This document shows, piece after piece, positions 17,824-27,624 of a stretch of 64,000 bases of DNA. Under the pieces are notes generated by a model, which was given only the letters and a program-made list of their open reading frames with translations, searched no databases and had not been told where the DNA came from. Location: NCBI GenBank assembly GCA_019359075.1, contig JAHHIB010000010.1:1-64000 (forward strand), written 5' to 3'. Source of the stretch: Kalymmatonema hyalinum WJT4-NPBG1 (GTDB lineage Bacteria > Cyanobacteriota > Cyanobacteriia > Cyanobacteriales > Nostocaceae). Position numbers and translations under genes: made by a program. Every line of letters begins with the position of its first letter. Within the stretch, counting starts at the first letter, position 1.

Positions 17824-20184
17824 CTATGTCGATTGATTGAGTTGACGCCGCGCTGCTTCTAAAAGTATGCGTTGTTCGGCACGAGCGATCGCCAAATATG
17901 TCCGTTCAACAGCTTCTGGTTCAACAGAAATGGAAGTGATGCCCCACTGCACCAGTTGCTCAATGATTTCAGGATATAGCACTGGTGCTTGACCGCAGAT
18001 AGAACAAGGAATCCCCGCACTTTTTGCCATTTGAATGAGTTGAGCAACAGCACCCATCACGACTGGATGACGTTCATTAAACGCTTTTGCGAGTTGTCCT
18101 TGCTCTCTATCCACTCCTAGCAAGAGTTGAGTTAGGTCATTGGTACCAATTGAAATTCCCGCTACACCTGCTTTTACATATTCTGGCAGTAAAAATAACA
18201 CGCTTGGCACTTCTGCCATAATCCACAATTGAAATTGCGGTACTTGAGTTAACTTTGCTTGCTCAACTTTTTGACGGCAAAAGGAAAACTCTTCCACTGT
18301 GCGCACAAAAGGTAACAGTAGATGAACATTGCTGTATCCTGCTTTCTGTACAGCCGCCAAAGCAGCCAATTCTAACTCGAAAACTGCGGGATTTTGCAAA
18401 TAGCTGAAGGTGCCACGTTCCCCCAGCATAGACTGTGTAGAAGATTGTAGACTATCGTTAAAAGATGACAGTTCATGGGAACGCCAATCCAAAGACCGAT
18501 AAAAAACAGGTCTTGGTGCAAAGGCGCGAGCAAACTGCATAATTTGCTCACGCAAACGCTCAAGCAATAGTGTCTGCTGTCCTTTCTGCACCCAAGTATT
18601 AGGGTGTTGCCCTTCCAGTATATTCAGAGCCATCAGCTCACTTCGTAATAATCCCACACCATCTACAGGTAAGCTTTGCACTTGCTCTATCAAGCTGGGC
18701 TGGCTCAAGTTAACCAGCAGTTGAGTTCCAATCATCGCCAGATGCGGGGATGATGCAGGGATGGAATTGGAGAGTGTGGACACGTCCCCCTGTTTCCCTG
18801 TCCCCTTGTCCTCTTTTCCCATCTCCCCAGCTTCCCCAACTTCTCTTGTGAGACGATAAACTTCTCCCTTGTCGCCATCAATCACTAATCTTTCGCCAGT
18901 CTGAATAATTTTTGTAGCATGCTCTACTCGTACAACTGCTGGTATTCCTAATTCTCTGGCAAGAATAGCAGCGTGGCTAGTTAATCCTCCTTGTTCAGTA
19001 ATAATACCTCCAGCATTTTGTAGTAGCGGTAACCAGTCAGGTGCTATTGTCGGTGCTACTAAAATCGCTCGCTTGGGTGGTTGTTCTGGTTTTTGCTGTG
19101 AATTAATAATCACATGAGCAGTTGCTGTCACACGTCCCGGCGCTGCTGCTAATCCCTTGAGCAAGTGGAAATTAGAAATCGTGGCTTGAGGGGTGCTAAC
19201 TTGCGTCAGGTATAACGTCTTTGTTGGGTCACAACAGATAGTCCAGTCAAAGGTAAAATGTCTACCTATTTCTTTGACAAGTTGATTTGCCAGTTGAATG
19301 AGTGGTTGCAGATATTCTTCTGGTAAAGCATACTGTTTTTGCTGGTCTTCGTCCAATAGGTAAGTAACAAGACTTGAGTCATCTGAGGTAAGCGGCGAAG
19401 CTGGCACGGTTTGTAAAGTAGCTACAGCTGCTGTATCATTAAGACAGTAAGCTAGCATTTTATTGCCTAGTTGCTGCTCTCTGACGGTACCAGTAACTGG
19501 ATGGATGTAGTAAACATCTGGTAAGACATCACCTTGAGTTATTGCTAGTCCTAATCCGGATGTAGCTAGAATTTCCCATTCAGAAGAGTTGGCATACAGT
19601 GAGCCACTCGCGATCGCATTCTTTAAAGGTTGTACCAAAACGCCCAAATTAATTTGTTGCACTTTTATGCCTGCCCATTGCCAGTACAATAAACTCTTGG
19701 CACGAAACATCTGGCTCCAAGTGCGCTTCAATGCTAAGGCGATCGCTTGTTCATCACATCGACATACTTCGGATTCGAGTAATCCAGATGTATTCCCTAT
19801 CCCATGTCTGGCAGGTGGCACGACAAAACTTGGTCGAAAAATCAGGTATGCAGATTCCAATTCTTTAGCTGCATTAACGATTGTACTTAACAGGTGCGGT
19901 GGCAAAACAGCAGTACTAATTTCTTGACGTAAGCGCCCAGCAACCTGCTGAAGTTGACGCCAATTATTGACATCTAGGTGTAAGGAAGAATGCGGCAAGT
20001 CAGCGACTAACGCCTCCGAACTGTTGAGAGTTTCTAAAAATTCTCGCAAAACTTCCGCTGAAACCACAAAACCAGGCACCACCGGATAACCACGTTGCAT
20101 GATTCTGCTTAAATAAAATGCTTTGTCGCCAACTTTGGCGCGGTCTTGCAGTTTAATTTGATCAAGCCAGTAGAGTTTGTCCAC
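17824..20184 (-). CDS. PEP-synthase-like phosphotransferase
   Basis: 786 aa with the three PEP synthase/PPDK parts: an N-terminal ATP-grasp-like region, a phosphohistidine swivel domain with GGLTSHAAILARELGIPAVV (the phospho-His), and a C-terminal PEP-binding TIM barrel with GVGLLRSELMA, GTNDLTQLLLGVDR and CGQAP (catalytic Cys). In PpsA this converts pyruvate and ATP to PEP, AMP and phosphate. The nucleotide-binding start that normally reads AVRSSATAEDLPDASFAGQ is replaced by LIFRPSFVVPPARHGIG, and a low-complexity stretch (about residues 455-475) interrupts the middle. It may be a PEP/dikinase relative with changed phosphate donor rather than a true ppsA. Stand-alone gene. Confidence 0.7.
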   Translation of the reverse strand: MDKLYWLDQIKLQDRAKVGDKAFYLSRIMQRGYPVVPGFVVSAEVLREFLETLNSSEALVADLPHSSLHLDVNNWRQLQQVAGRLRQEISTAVLPPHLLSTIVNAAKELESAYLIFRPSFVVPPARHGIGNTSGLLESEVCRCDEQAIALALKRTWSQMFRAKSLLYWQWAGIKVQQINLGVLVQPLKNAIASGSLYANSSEWEILATSGLGLAITQGDVLPDVYYIHPVTGTVREQQLGNKMLAYCLNDTAAVATLQTVPASPLTSDDSSLVTYLLDEDQQKQYALPEEYLQPLIQLANQLVKEIGRHFTFDWTICCDPTKTLYLTQVSTPQATISNFHLLKGLAAAPGRVTATAHVIINSQQKPEQPPKRAILVAPTIAPDWLPLLQNAGGIITEQGGLTSHAAILARELGIPAVVRVEHATKIIQTGERLVIDGDKGEVYRLTREVGEAGEMGKEDKGTGKQGDVSTLSNSIPASSPHLAMIGTQLLVNLSQPSLIEQVQSLPVDGVGLLRSELMALNILEGQHPNTWVQKGQQTLLLERLREQIMQFARAFAPRPVFYRSLDWRSHELSSFNDSLQSSTQSMLGERGTFSYLQNPAVFELELAALAAVQKAGYSNVHLLLPFVRTVEEFSFCRQKVEQAKLTQVPQFQLWIMAEVPSVLFLLPEYVKAGVAGISIGTNDLTQLLLGVDREQGQLAKAFNERHPVVMGAVAQLIQMAKSAGIPCSICGQAPVLYPEIIEQLVQWGITSISVEPEAVERTYLAIARAEQRILLEAARRQLNQST

Positions 20185-20501
20185 TCAATTAATTTGTTGT
20201 CTGTTGTCAGTTGCTCCGGTCACGGAATTGCCGTAATCATATAAGTAGTCACGGATTCATCAATGGCAGATAGTCAGTTGCCATCTACTGAAAAACTACC
20301 ACAACGAGTTTCCACCATTTTTCCACCATTTATGTTTAATTATGCTGATTTAGCCTGTGGTTATGGCGGTTAGAGTTTAGATAAAATACAACGATGATAA
20401 TAAACGAGTTTTCAACGCAAAAGGTGCTTATCAGGATATTACCATTAGGTACATGAGTGATTGTATATTAATCTCCATGAGGAATTAACAAGGATTAAGC
20501 A
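20185..20501. other. Intergenic region, divergent promoters
   Basis: 317 bases between divergent genes. A direct repeat TTTCCACCAT occurs twice in tandem near 20309-20330. AAGGA sits 7-8 nt before the TTG start at 20502. Nothing else is evident. Confidence 0.45.
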
Positions 20502-20954
20502 TTGCCTAGCATTTACTACATTGCACCCAATGATTGGTTGAACATCACCTTTAGGCTGTGCCTTGCTTTACTCGTTGGCGCAATTATCGGCATAGAACGC
20601 GAAATTAGACACAAACCAGCTGGTTTGAGAACTCATATGCTCGTGAGTTTTGGTGCAGCCTTGTTCACTCTCATATCGCTGGCAACAGGTACAGATCAAC
20701 CGAATGCGGATGCTCTCTCACGAGTGATTCAGGGCATTGCAGCTGGTGTGGGATTTCTTGGTGCAGGGGAAATTCTACGTGAATCTTCCCAAGAATCAGC
20801 GCGAACTAAAATTCACGGACTTACGTCAGCAGCAGCCATTTGGGTTTGTGCTGCTTTAGGAATTACCGCTGGATGTGGTTGGTGGCAGCTAGGATTAATA
20901 GGTGCGTTGTTGTCTTTTTTAGTTCTAAATGTTTTTAAAAGATTTGAAAGCTAA
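20502..20954 (+). CDS. MgtC/SapB family membrane protein
   Basis: 150 aa. The MgtC/SapB signature is clear: LALLVGAIIGIERE followed by HKPAGLRTHMLVSFGAALFTL, then IQGIAAGVGFLGAGEIL and GLTSAAAIWVCAALGITAG. It has four or five transmembrane helices. MgtC proteins are tied to Mg2+ limitation and, in pathogens, to inhibition of F-type ATP synthase; the role in cyanobacteria is open. The start is a TTG supported by AAGGA upstream; no in-frame ATG lies near the conserved first helix. Divergent from the PEP-synthase-like gene and convergent with recF. Confidence 0.85.
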   Translation: MPSIYYIAPNDWLNITFRLCLALLVGAIIGIEREIRHKPAGLRTHMLVSFGAALFTLISLATGTDQPNADALSRVIQGIAAGVGFLGAGEILRESSQESARTKIHGLTSAAAIWVCAALGITAGCGWWQLGLIGALLSFLVLNVFKRFES

Positions 20955-21102
20955 AAAAGTACTCAGCAGCTAGAAACTTAGTAATCAGCAATGTTGAAGC
21001 AAGATTTAAGTATAAATTGTAGAGTTCCGGTTCCTAGTCACGGAGTACTCACCCCTTCTAACAAAATCTGATGAATTGGTGAGACAGCCCCTTCTTCAAT
21101 GA

Positions 21103-22230
21103 CTAATAACTCATGAGCGACATTTCTCCAGCTTTCACAAAAAGAATTTGAGAGGAATTCAGCCATTGGGAATCAAAAGAACCCAAATGTGTGGTAGTAA
21201 TTAAGGTTTGAAAGCGGTCTTGAATCGTATCAAGCAACTGATTTTGCCGGGATGGGTCTAGTTCAGCTAAGACATCATCAAGCAGTAGCAGGGGTGGTTC
21301 TCCAACAACTTCTTCTATGAGTTGCAATTCTGCTAATTTTAACGCTAGTACTAAAGTTCGCTGCTGACCTTGAGAACCGTATTGACGAGCAGGTGTTTGA
21401 TTAATCGTCAATTCTATTTCGTCGCGATGGGGACCGACAAGCGTCGTTCCTTGGTGCAACTCGGCAACAGCACGCAGCTGTATTTTGTCTAAAAAAGCCT
21501 GCTGTACTTGTTCTGGATGGTTATGCTCTAAAGAGATATTGGGTGAGTACTTGAGTTGTAGAATTTCTGTACTGCCACTGATACTAGCGTGCCAAGCACT
21601 GGCAATAGGGGCTAGTCGTTGTATAGCGCGATCGCGTCGTCTAATCACTCGTGTACCCGTGCTAGCCAATTGTGCATCCCACACAGCCAGTTCAGATTGT
21701 AGAGACGAGAGGTGGCGCGTCTCTACATTGTGTTTCAAAAAAGCATTGCGCTGTCGTAAAACCTGGTGATACTGCTGTAATATGTGAGCATATACGGGTT
21801 CGAGTTGAATTAACAGAGTATCTAACCAGCTGCGGCGACCTTCAGGACCAGCGCGCACCAAATCCAAATCCAAGCTGGAAAACTGCACGGCATTGAGGAC
21901 ACCGAGAAAGTCCATCTGACGCCGCAAAGTTTCACTATTTAAAGCAACGGTGCGGCGACCATTTCGACGGAGAGTTAAGGTGAGATCGCTGATGCCAGTT
22001 TGCCGTTCTAGAGTGGCATGAATTTGAGATGTCGCTTCCCCTTCCCGGACTAAATCGCGATCGCGTGCCATTCTGTGCGATCGCAATGTCGCTAGCAATT
22101 CCACCGCCTCCAACAAATTGGACTTTCCTTGAGCATTATTGCCCACCAATATTGTTTTAGGAGCAGTAAACTCAACTTGCTGCTCTTTGTAGTTGCGAAA
22201 TTGTCGGAGGTGAAGGGTTTTCAGGTACAT
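21103..22230 (-). CDS. recF: DNA replication and repair protein RecF
   Basis: 375 aa, normal RecF length. The Walker A GNNAQGKSNLLE is at residues 30-41, the ABC signature lies in GSQGQQRTLVLALKLAE (about 283-299), and Walker B with D-loop in LLLLDDVLAELD (about 315-326). RecF is an SMC-like ATPase that helps load RecA at gaps in single-stranded DNA. Its neighbours here are a P-type ATPase upstream (103 nt, same strand) and MgtC downstream, rather than dnaN/gyrB, as is common in cyanobacteria. Confidence 0.95.
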   Translation of the reverse strand: MYLKTLHLRQFRNYKEQQVEFTAPKTILVGNNAQGKSNLLEAVELLATLRSHRMARDRDLVREGEATSQIHATLERQTGISDLTLTLRRNGRRTVALNSETLRRQMDFLGVLNAVQFSSLDLDLVRAGPEGRRSWLDTLLIQLEPVYAHILQQYHQVLRQRNAFLKHNVETRHLSSLQSELAVWDAQLASTGTRVIRRRDRAIQRLAPIASAWHASISGSTEILQLKYSPNISLEHNHPEQVQQAFLDKIQLRAVAELHQGTTLVGPHRDEIELTINQTPARQYGSQGQQRTLVLALKLAELQLIEEVVGEPPLLLLDDVLAELDPSRQNQLLDTIQDRFQTLITTTHLGSFDSQWLNSSQILFVKAGEMSLMSY

Positions 22231-22332
22231 AAGGGGATGAGTAGGCTGCTACCCTTAATTTTCTTGTAATAAGGGCGGGCTGGACAGCCCACGCCACAAG
22301 AAATGTCTTTAATACAAGTGAAAATTCCCGCT

Positions 22333-25185
22333 TTATACAGGTTTTTTACCCATCAACCGTAAGAATAACTTCTCCATTTCAATCCACACAAACATCAAAG
22401 CACTAAAGCCAAAGCAAATACCCAACTCTGTTGGACTCAGCAAGTGGGTACCAAAGAAATCACGCAAAGGCGGCACGTAAACGAGCATCAACTGTAAGAT
22501 TGTCGTAACGACAACAGCCCCCAGTACATAAGGATTTGAGAAGGGATTCATTTCTATAGTCAATCGGGTATTTGAGCGAATTGCTATAGCATGACCCATT
22601 TGCGCGAGACATAGGGTAGTAAATACCATTGTCTTCCAAGTATCGCGATCGCCCTGATACCCAGGTGCATTGGTATAGTTGTAAGCCCACCACATCAAGG
22701 CAATTGAGATAATGGCAAAGACAATACCAATGCGAATCATATAAGAACCCAATCCCCTCGCAAAAATACTTTCACGGGGACTGAAGGGCGGACGTTTCAT
22801 CACATCTGGTTCAGCAGGTTCTACAGCCAATGCCAGCGCTGGTAAACCGTCTGTCACCAAGTTCATCCAAAGAATTTGCAAGGGGCTAAGGGGAACCCCT
22901 CCCAGCCCGAGAATTGGTGCAGCGGCAATTGTGATAACTTCGCCAATATTACTACCAAGAATGTATTTGATAAAGCGGCGGATGTTGGTGAAAACAACTC
23001 TACCTTCCTTGGTGGCAGAGACAATAGTAGCAAAGTTGTCATCAAGTAACACCATGTCACTGGCTTCCTTGCTCACATCGGTGCCTGTGATACCCATTGC
23101 GATGCCGATGTCAGCTTGTTTGAGGGCGGGGGCATCGTTGACGCCGTCACCTGTCATGGCGACAAATCTACCTCGGCGTTGCAGTGCTTGAACAATTCGC
23201 AGTTTATGTTCCGGGGCAACCCTAGCGTAGATGCTCACCAAGTCAACCTGTTGCTCTAGGTCTTGATCGCTCATCCGCTGCAATTCTTGACCTATAAGGA
23301 CACGGTCATCTTCTTTAGCAATTCCTAAATCGGTAGCAATGGCTCGTGCTGTCAGTTGGTGGTCACCAGTGATCATCACTGGTCGAATTCCCGCGTCCCG
23401 ACATTCTTGCACTGCTGCCCTCACCTCTGGGCGGGGCGCATCTAGCATTCCTACCAATCCCAGCCATACCAATCCTTGCTCAGATGCCTCATCTGACCCT
23501 TCCGGCGGGATTTCGCTGAGGGGTTTGTAGGCAAAACCGAGTACCCGCAAACCTTTACTCGCCATTCGTTCATTTTCTGCCAAAATCTGACGGCGTTGTT
23601 CATCGTTCAACGGGACTGAGCTAGTCCCGACATAAACGTGGGTGCTACGTTCCAAAGTTAGCTCTGGTGAACCTTTGGTGAACATTAAGTAACTTTCAGA
23701 TTGCACTAAGTTGCTGAGGACAGGATCAACCGATGTCAACGGCGATACACCTGTCTGGACTTGCTCAACCTTAGAAATTACGCTCATCCGCTTGCGTTCT
23801 GAGGAGAAAGGAAACTCAGCTACACGGGGCAGCTTGCTGTCCCACTGGTCTTTTTCTATTCCTCCTTTCGCTGCCAGCGTCACCAAAGCGCCCTCTGTCG
23901 GGTCGCCCAAAATCGTCCATTGCCCTTGTTGCTGTTGCAAAAAGGAGTCATTACACAAAGCACAGCCGACTAATAAAGCTTGGATTTCTGGATACTGGTC
24001 TATGGAAATTGTTTTACTATCCAACTGAAACTCCCCTTTGGGGGCGTAACCTTCTCCAGTCACACGAAAAGCACTGTTGTTCGTGTAAACTGATTGCACC
24101 ACCATCTTGTTCTGAGTTAAGGTGCCGGTTTTATCGGAACAAATGGTGGTCACAGAACCTAGGGTTTCCACAGCTGGTAGTTTGCGAATCAAGGCATTCT
24201 GACGGACCATCCGCTGGGTTCCCAATGCCAGGGTGACGGTAATTACGGCGGGTAAACCTTCTGGCACCACAGCAACCGCCATACTTAAGGAAACTTCCAA
24301 CAGTTCTTGTAAGTTACCGCCACGCAAAAGACCGCCCGCGACGACGATCGCCACCAAAATCAAAGAACCCGTTACTAGGACGTTGCCTAGTTGGGTCATT
24401 CGTTGTTGCAAGGGAGTGGGTTCACTTTCCACCGCCTGCAACATCGCGGCAATTTTGCCAAGTTCTGTCTGCATACCAGTGTTGGTGACCAGAATCTTGG
24501 CTCGTCCTTGGACGACTTCAGTGCCTTGAAATACCAAATTGATGCGATCGCCTAATGATGTTTCTTCAGGCAAGATAAGTTTTGCCCGTTTGTTAACCGC
24601 TTCGGCTTCACCAGTCAGTGCTGATTCTCGCACTTGCAGGTTAGACTCTTCTATTAGGCGTCCGTCTGCGGCGAACTGCACCCCGGCTTCCACCAGCATC
24701 ACATCTCCTGGCACCAGATCCTTGGCTACGACCTCCAGTGGTTTGCCGTCGCGAATGACGCGCACGTTGGGAGAGGAGAGTTTTTTCAGGGCTGCCAAGG
24801 CTTTTTCGGCACGGCTTTCTTGGACATAACCAAGTATGCCGTTGAGGACAACAATCGCTAAAATGGCGATTGTGTCTTTAAATGGCAACTCACCAGGTTT
24901 CAACGAGCCTTGTTGCCAAGCTAACAGGTCTAAAACCCCAGAAATTATGGCTACGGCAATCAGCATCAACAACATAATGTTCTTGAACTGATCCACCAGA
25001 ATTTCCCAAGCGCTCCGTCCAGCGGTTTCTTCTAGTTCATTGGGTCCATATTTTTGCAACCGCTGTTCTACTTCTTGGGGCGTTAAGCCAGTCTCTGCAT
25101 TTGTCTTGAGCAGTTCCAGTGATTTATCAACTTCCAAACTATGCCAAACGGCGGCGGCTTTTTCAGGCAGAGAATGAGCAGACAT
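22333..25185 (-). CDS. P-type (P2A-like) cation-transporting ATPase, probably Ca2+
   Basis: 950 aa from ATG 25185; a GTG four codons earlier is also open. Order of motifs: N-terminal cation-ATPase domain, TGEAEAV (actuator loop, where TGES is usual), [15 protein letters not shown] in M4, phosphorylation site [13 protein letters not shown], nucleotide-binding domain, [22 protein letters not shown], then the C-terminal membrane domain with [13 protein letters not shown]. About ten helices. The layout fits PacL/SERCA-like pumps that export Ca2+. Monomeric, inner membrane. Ca2+ specificity is inferred from overall similarity, including PEGLPA in M4. Confidence 0.9.
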   Translation of the reverse strand: MSAHSLPEKAAAVWHSLEVDKSLELLKTNAETGLTPQEVEQRLQKYGPNELEETAGRSAWEILVDQFKNIMLLMLIAVAIISGVLDLLAWQQGSLKPGELPFKDTIAILAIVVLNGILGYVQESRAEKALAALKKLSSPNVRVIRDGKPLEVVAKDLVPGDVMLVEAGVQFAADGRLIEESNLQVRESALTGEAEAVNKRAKLILPEETSLGDRINLVFQGTEVVQGRAKILVTNTGMQTELGKIAAMLQAVESEPTPLQQRMTQLGNVLVTGSLILVAIVVAGGLLRGGNLQELLEVSLSMAVAVVPEGLPAVITVTLALGTQRMVRQNALIRKLPAVETLGSVTTICSDKTGTLTQNKMVVQSVYTNNSAFRVTGEGYAPKGEFQLDSKTISIDQYPEIQALLVGCALCNDSFLQQQQGQWTILGDPTEGALVTLAAKGGIEKDQWDSKLPRVAEFPFSSERKRMSVISKVEQVQTGVSPLTSVDPVLSNLVQSESYLMFTKGSPELTLERSTHVYVGTSSVPLNDEQRRQILAENERMASKGLRVLGFAYKPLSEIPPEGSDEASEQGLVWLGLVGMLDAPRPEVRAAVQECRDAGIRPVMITGDHQLTARAIATDLGIAKEDDRVLIGQELQRMSDQDLEQQVDLVSIYARVAPEHKLRIVQALQRRGRFVAMTGDGVNDAPALKQADIGIAMGITGTDVSKEASDMVLLDDNFATIVSATKEGRVVFTNIRRFIKYILGSNIGEVITIAAAPILGLGGVPLSPLQILWMNLVTDGLPALALAVEPAEPDVMKRPPFSPRESIFARGLGSYMIRIGIVFAIISIALMWWAYNYTNAPGYQGDRDTWKTMVFTTLCLAQMGHAIAIRSNTRLTIEMNPFSNPYVLGAVVVTTILQLMLVYVPPLRDFFGTHLLSPTELGICFGFSALMFVWIEMEKLFLRLMGKKPV

Positions 25186-25475
25186 CGTGTAAGTCACAGG
25201 GAATGGTTACAAAATTCGATCATAATTTAGCAATGGCTGGAAAACCATCAATATAAAGTTACATTAGGTTGAGCGCTAAGCTGTACAGTACAGGTGTTAT
25301 TCTTAACGGTTCCCAATTTCCTGCTTCGGATAACATCGGTGTCCTTACGACTGAAGAGGAATTTCATCACACAAAATATTGATAATTATGAGTAATAGAA
25401 GTAAGGAAGTTTGTCACACAAGACATTCCACAATTGATTCTAGGCGTGCTATACCGTTGACCAAATAAGTTTAAT

Positions 25476-27149
25476 ATGACTTTTGCACTCCCCAGTTTTC
25501 CATCTACCAGCCAAATGTTTGGCAAAAGGACAATTCGACCCCTTAGTGCTGCCGCCCTCTGTGGCATCACATTTATCAAGGATACACTCATCGCTATTGA
25601 TACTGTTAAAGGGCATCTGCTGCAAATTGACCCGGACTCTGACAACGCCAAAATTCTCAATCCTCATCAAGTCAAAGAATTTATGGATGTCACGGGTCTT
25701 GCGGTTTGGGAAGATACTCTTTGGGTGACTCGGGGTAATAATGTTTATTTGTCCAAGCTGAGTTCGTTGGGTCTAGAACATTTTGTCAGCTTGCCTTATC
25801 CGGCTGATGGCATTGCTGTTTGGGAATCAACTGTCTACATCAGTAGCGAAAAGCTGGGGGACATTCTGATTTTTGACCGCGATACACGAAAACAAATTAC
25901 TAAATTTTATGCCCCTGGGGTCGGGGTGGAAAGTTTGGCAGTGGACGAGGATACGCTTTGGGTTTGCGATCGCACCGAGCAAACTGTCTACAGCATTGAC
26001 AGGGCGACTGGGGAAGTTCAATTCAGCGTGTTGACGCCGTTTGATTCTCCCTCGGGGATAGCAATACATAAAAATACCGAGACAGGCGAGAAAAATCTTT
26101 ACATCGCCTATGCCTCAGAAGAGCCGTATGTCCGGGATAACCCAAATGCTGACCCGAGTCATCAGCTATCTTACCGCGATCGCACCTTTATTCACCCGCT
26201 ACATTACCATTACAACCCAGATCAACGCTACGCCCTCTCTAATGGCTATCTGATTGAAATGTCCTATTTAGAGGAAATTTCGCCATTAGAAGAAGTGTAT
26301 TTACCAGAGGTAGAATGGCGCATCGCCCTGCCATCGGAAACTGACCGCCAAAAGGTGAAACACGTTGAACCCATTGGTCTACCTTTCACAGAAGAAGTGA
26401 TAGAAGGGCAACGTGTTGCTGTGTTTAAATTTGATGCCCTCACCCCAGGCGAACGGCATCTTTTTGGTTGGAAAGCAGTTTTGGAAGTCCGGGGAATTAA
26501 GTATCGCCTCACCCCAGCAGATGTAGAAGATCTGGAGGAACTATCACCAGAATTTCAAGACCGCTATTTGGTAGATGATGACGATTTAGCAATGGATACG
26601 AACATTGTCCGTCGCGCCGCACGTGAAGCAGTTGGTACTGAAACCAATTTGCTGCGGAAAATGTACAGCATCCGTAATTATGTCTACGACGAGTTGTCCT
26701 ATGGCATTAAACCTCACATAGACACCCCAGACATCGTTTTAGAACGGGGTGTTGGTTCCTGTGGCGAGTATGTAGGCGTTTTACTTGCTTTATGCCGTTT
26801 GAATGGCATTCCCTGCCGTACGGTAGGTCGCTATAAATGTCCCCCGTATGCCGAATACCAGCACGTTCCCCTGCAACCGGACTTTAATCATGTTTGGTTG
26901 GAGTTCTACGTACCTGGTTTTGGCTGGTTGCCAATGGAATCAAATCCTGATGATATAGGCAACGATGGAGCTTATCCTACACGGTTTTTTATGGGCTTAT
27001 GCTGGTATCACATTGAAATCGGTAAAGGTATTACCTTTGAAACTTTGACGAGTAAAGCTATGCGACTCACAAAAGAAGATGTCTCAATTGGTGAGTTAGC
27101 AATTAATCACATCCGGTTTACGATTTTGGAAGAATTACCAGCTTTGTAA
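25476..27149 (+). CDS. Beta-propeller protein with C-terminal transglutaminase-like domain
   Basis: 557 aa. Residues about 25-215 carry repeated blades (TFIKDTLIAID, VWEDTLWVTRG, VWESTVYISS, VDEDTLWVCDR) typical of NHL/SMP-30-like propellers. The C-terminal third is a transglutaminase/protease-like core with Cys in GVGSCGEYVGVLLALCR (about 427), His in DFNHVWLEFY (about 470) and Asp in ESNPDD (about 491), forming a plausible Cys-His-Asp triad. No signal peptide or membrane segment is seen, so it should be cytosolic. Transglutaminase-like folds may act as proteases or amidases. The substrate is unknown. Divergent from the P-type ATPase gene. Confidence 0.75.
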   Translation: MTFALPSFPSTSQMFGKRTIRPLSAAALCGITFIKDTLIAIDTVKGHLLQIDPDSDNAKILNPHQVKEFMDVTGLAVWEDTLWVTRGNNVYLSKLSSLGLEHFVSLPYPADGIAVWESTVYISSEKLGDILIFDRDTRKQITKFYAPGVGVESLAVDEDTLWVCDRTEQTVYSIDRATGEVQFSVLTPFDSPSGIAIHKNTETGEKNLYIAYASEEPYVRDNPNADPSHQLSYRDRTFIHPLHYHYNPDQRYALSNGYLIEMSYLEEISPLEEVYLPEVEWRIALPSETDRQKVKHVEPIGLPFTEEVIEGQRVAVFKFDALTPGERHLFGWKAVLEVRGIKYRLTPADVEDLEELSPEFQDRYLVDDDDLAMDTNIVRRAAREAVGTETNLLRKMYSIRNYVYDELSYGIKPHIDTPDIVLERGVGSCGEYVGVLLALCRLNGIPCRTVGRYKCPPYAEYQHVPLQPDFNHVWLEFYVPGFGWLPMESNPDDIGNDGAYPTRFFMGLCWYHIEIGKGITFETLTSKAMRLTKEDVSIGELAINHIRFTILEELPAL

Positions 27150-27155
27150 AGACGG

Positions 27156-27182
27156 GGTGTAGAAAACATTTTTCTACACCCT
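27156..27182 (+). terminator. Hairpin terminator of the transglutaminase-like gene
   Basis: 12-bp perfect stem GGGTGTAGAAAA / TTTTCTACACCC with a CAT loop, beginning 7 nt after the stop codon. The T-run lies inside the stem; position and strength suggest a terminator. Confidence 0.65.
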
Positions 27183-27221
27183 TACACCTGTACAGGCGCA
27201 GTGCTTTGCACCCCTACTTTA

Positions 27222-27557
27222 TCATTTAGACCCCGTGAACAGTGCTACCTGCTGCGGTATTTGGTCGGTCAATATCCGGCGCGTCTCTCCGTTGCGCGTC
27301 TCCTCGACTTGGATGTCGTAGTTCAAGGCTGGATTGTGGGAGAGATCCCGATACACCAGCGACATGGTTGAGTTGTTGTTAATGAACGCTGGTTTCAGCT
27401 TATCTTCAGCGGAAAACTCCTGCGCTGCCAAGATAGTTCCTCCTAGCAACTCTGTCTTGCCGCCGTTGAGCGTTTCGATCACGGTACCAACGTGTTCGGT
27501 CTTAAGTCCCTCAATCCAGACATTCCCGCCGTTGTTCTGGATTTGTTCCTGGTATCA
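27222..27557 (-). pseudogene. C-terminal remnant of a beta-helix (pectate-lyase/GH55-like) protein
   Basis: An open frame from a stop at about 27561 down to 27222 encodes roughly 110 residues: YQEQIQNNGGNVWIEGLKTE, then HVGTVIETLNGGKTELLGG, PAFINNNSTMSLVY and VEETRNGETRRIL. This resembles the C-terminal end of right-handed beta-helix proteins related to pectate lyase 3/GH55. No upstream part is present and no start codon with a ribosome binding site exists, although an ATN codon gives an 86-aa frame at 27482. Likely a leftover of a deleted gene. Confidence 0.5.
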
Positions 27558-27596
27558 GATATTACGCTGATAATGAACAAAGGTCAAGATTTTGTA

Positions 27597-27624
27597 AAAA
27601 AAATGTTTTTGTTTACATTTTTTT
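27597..27624 (-). terminator. Intrinsic terminator of the Fe-S nuclease gene
   Basis: On the minus strand AAAAAAATGT pairs with ACATTTTTTT across an 8-nt loop, and the right arm on that strand runs into a T-tract. It overlaps the stop codon region of the nuclease gene, ending leftward transcription. Confidence 0.6.
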
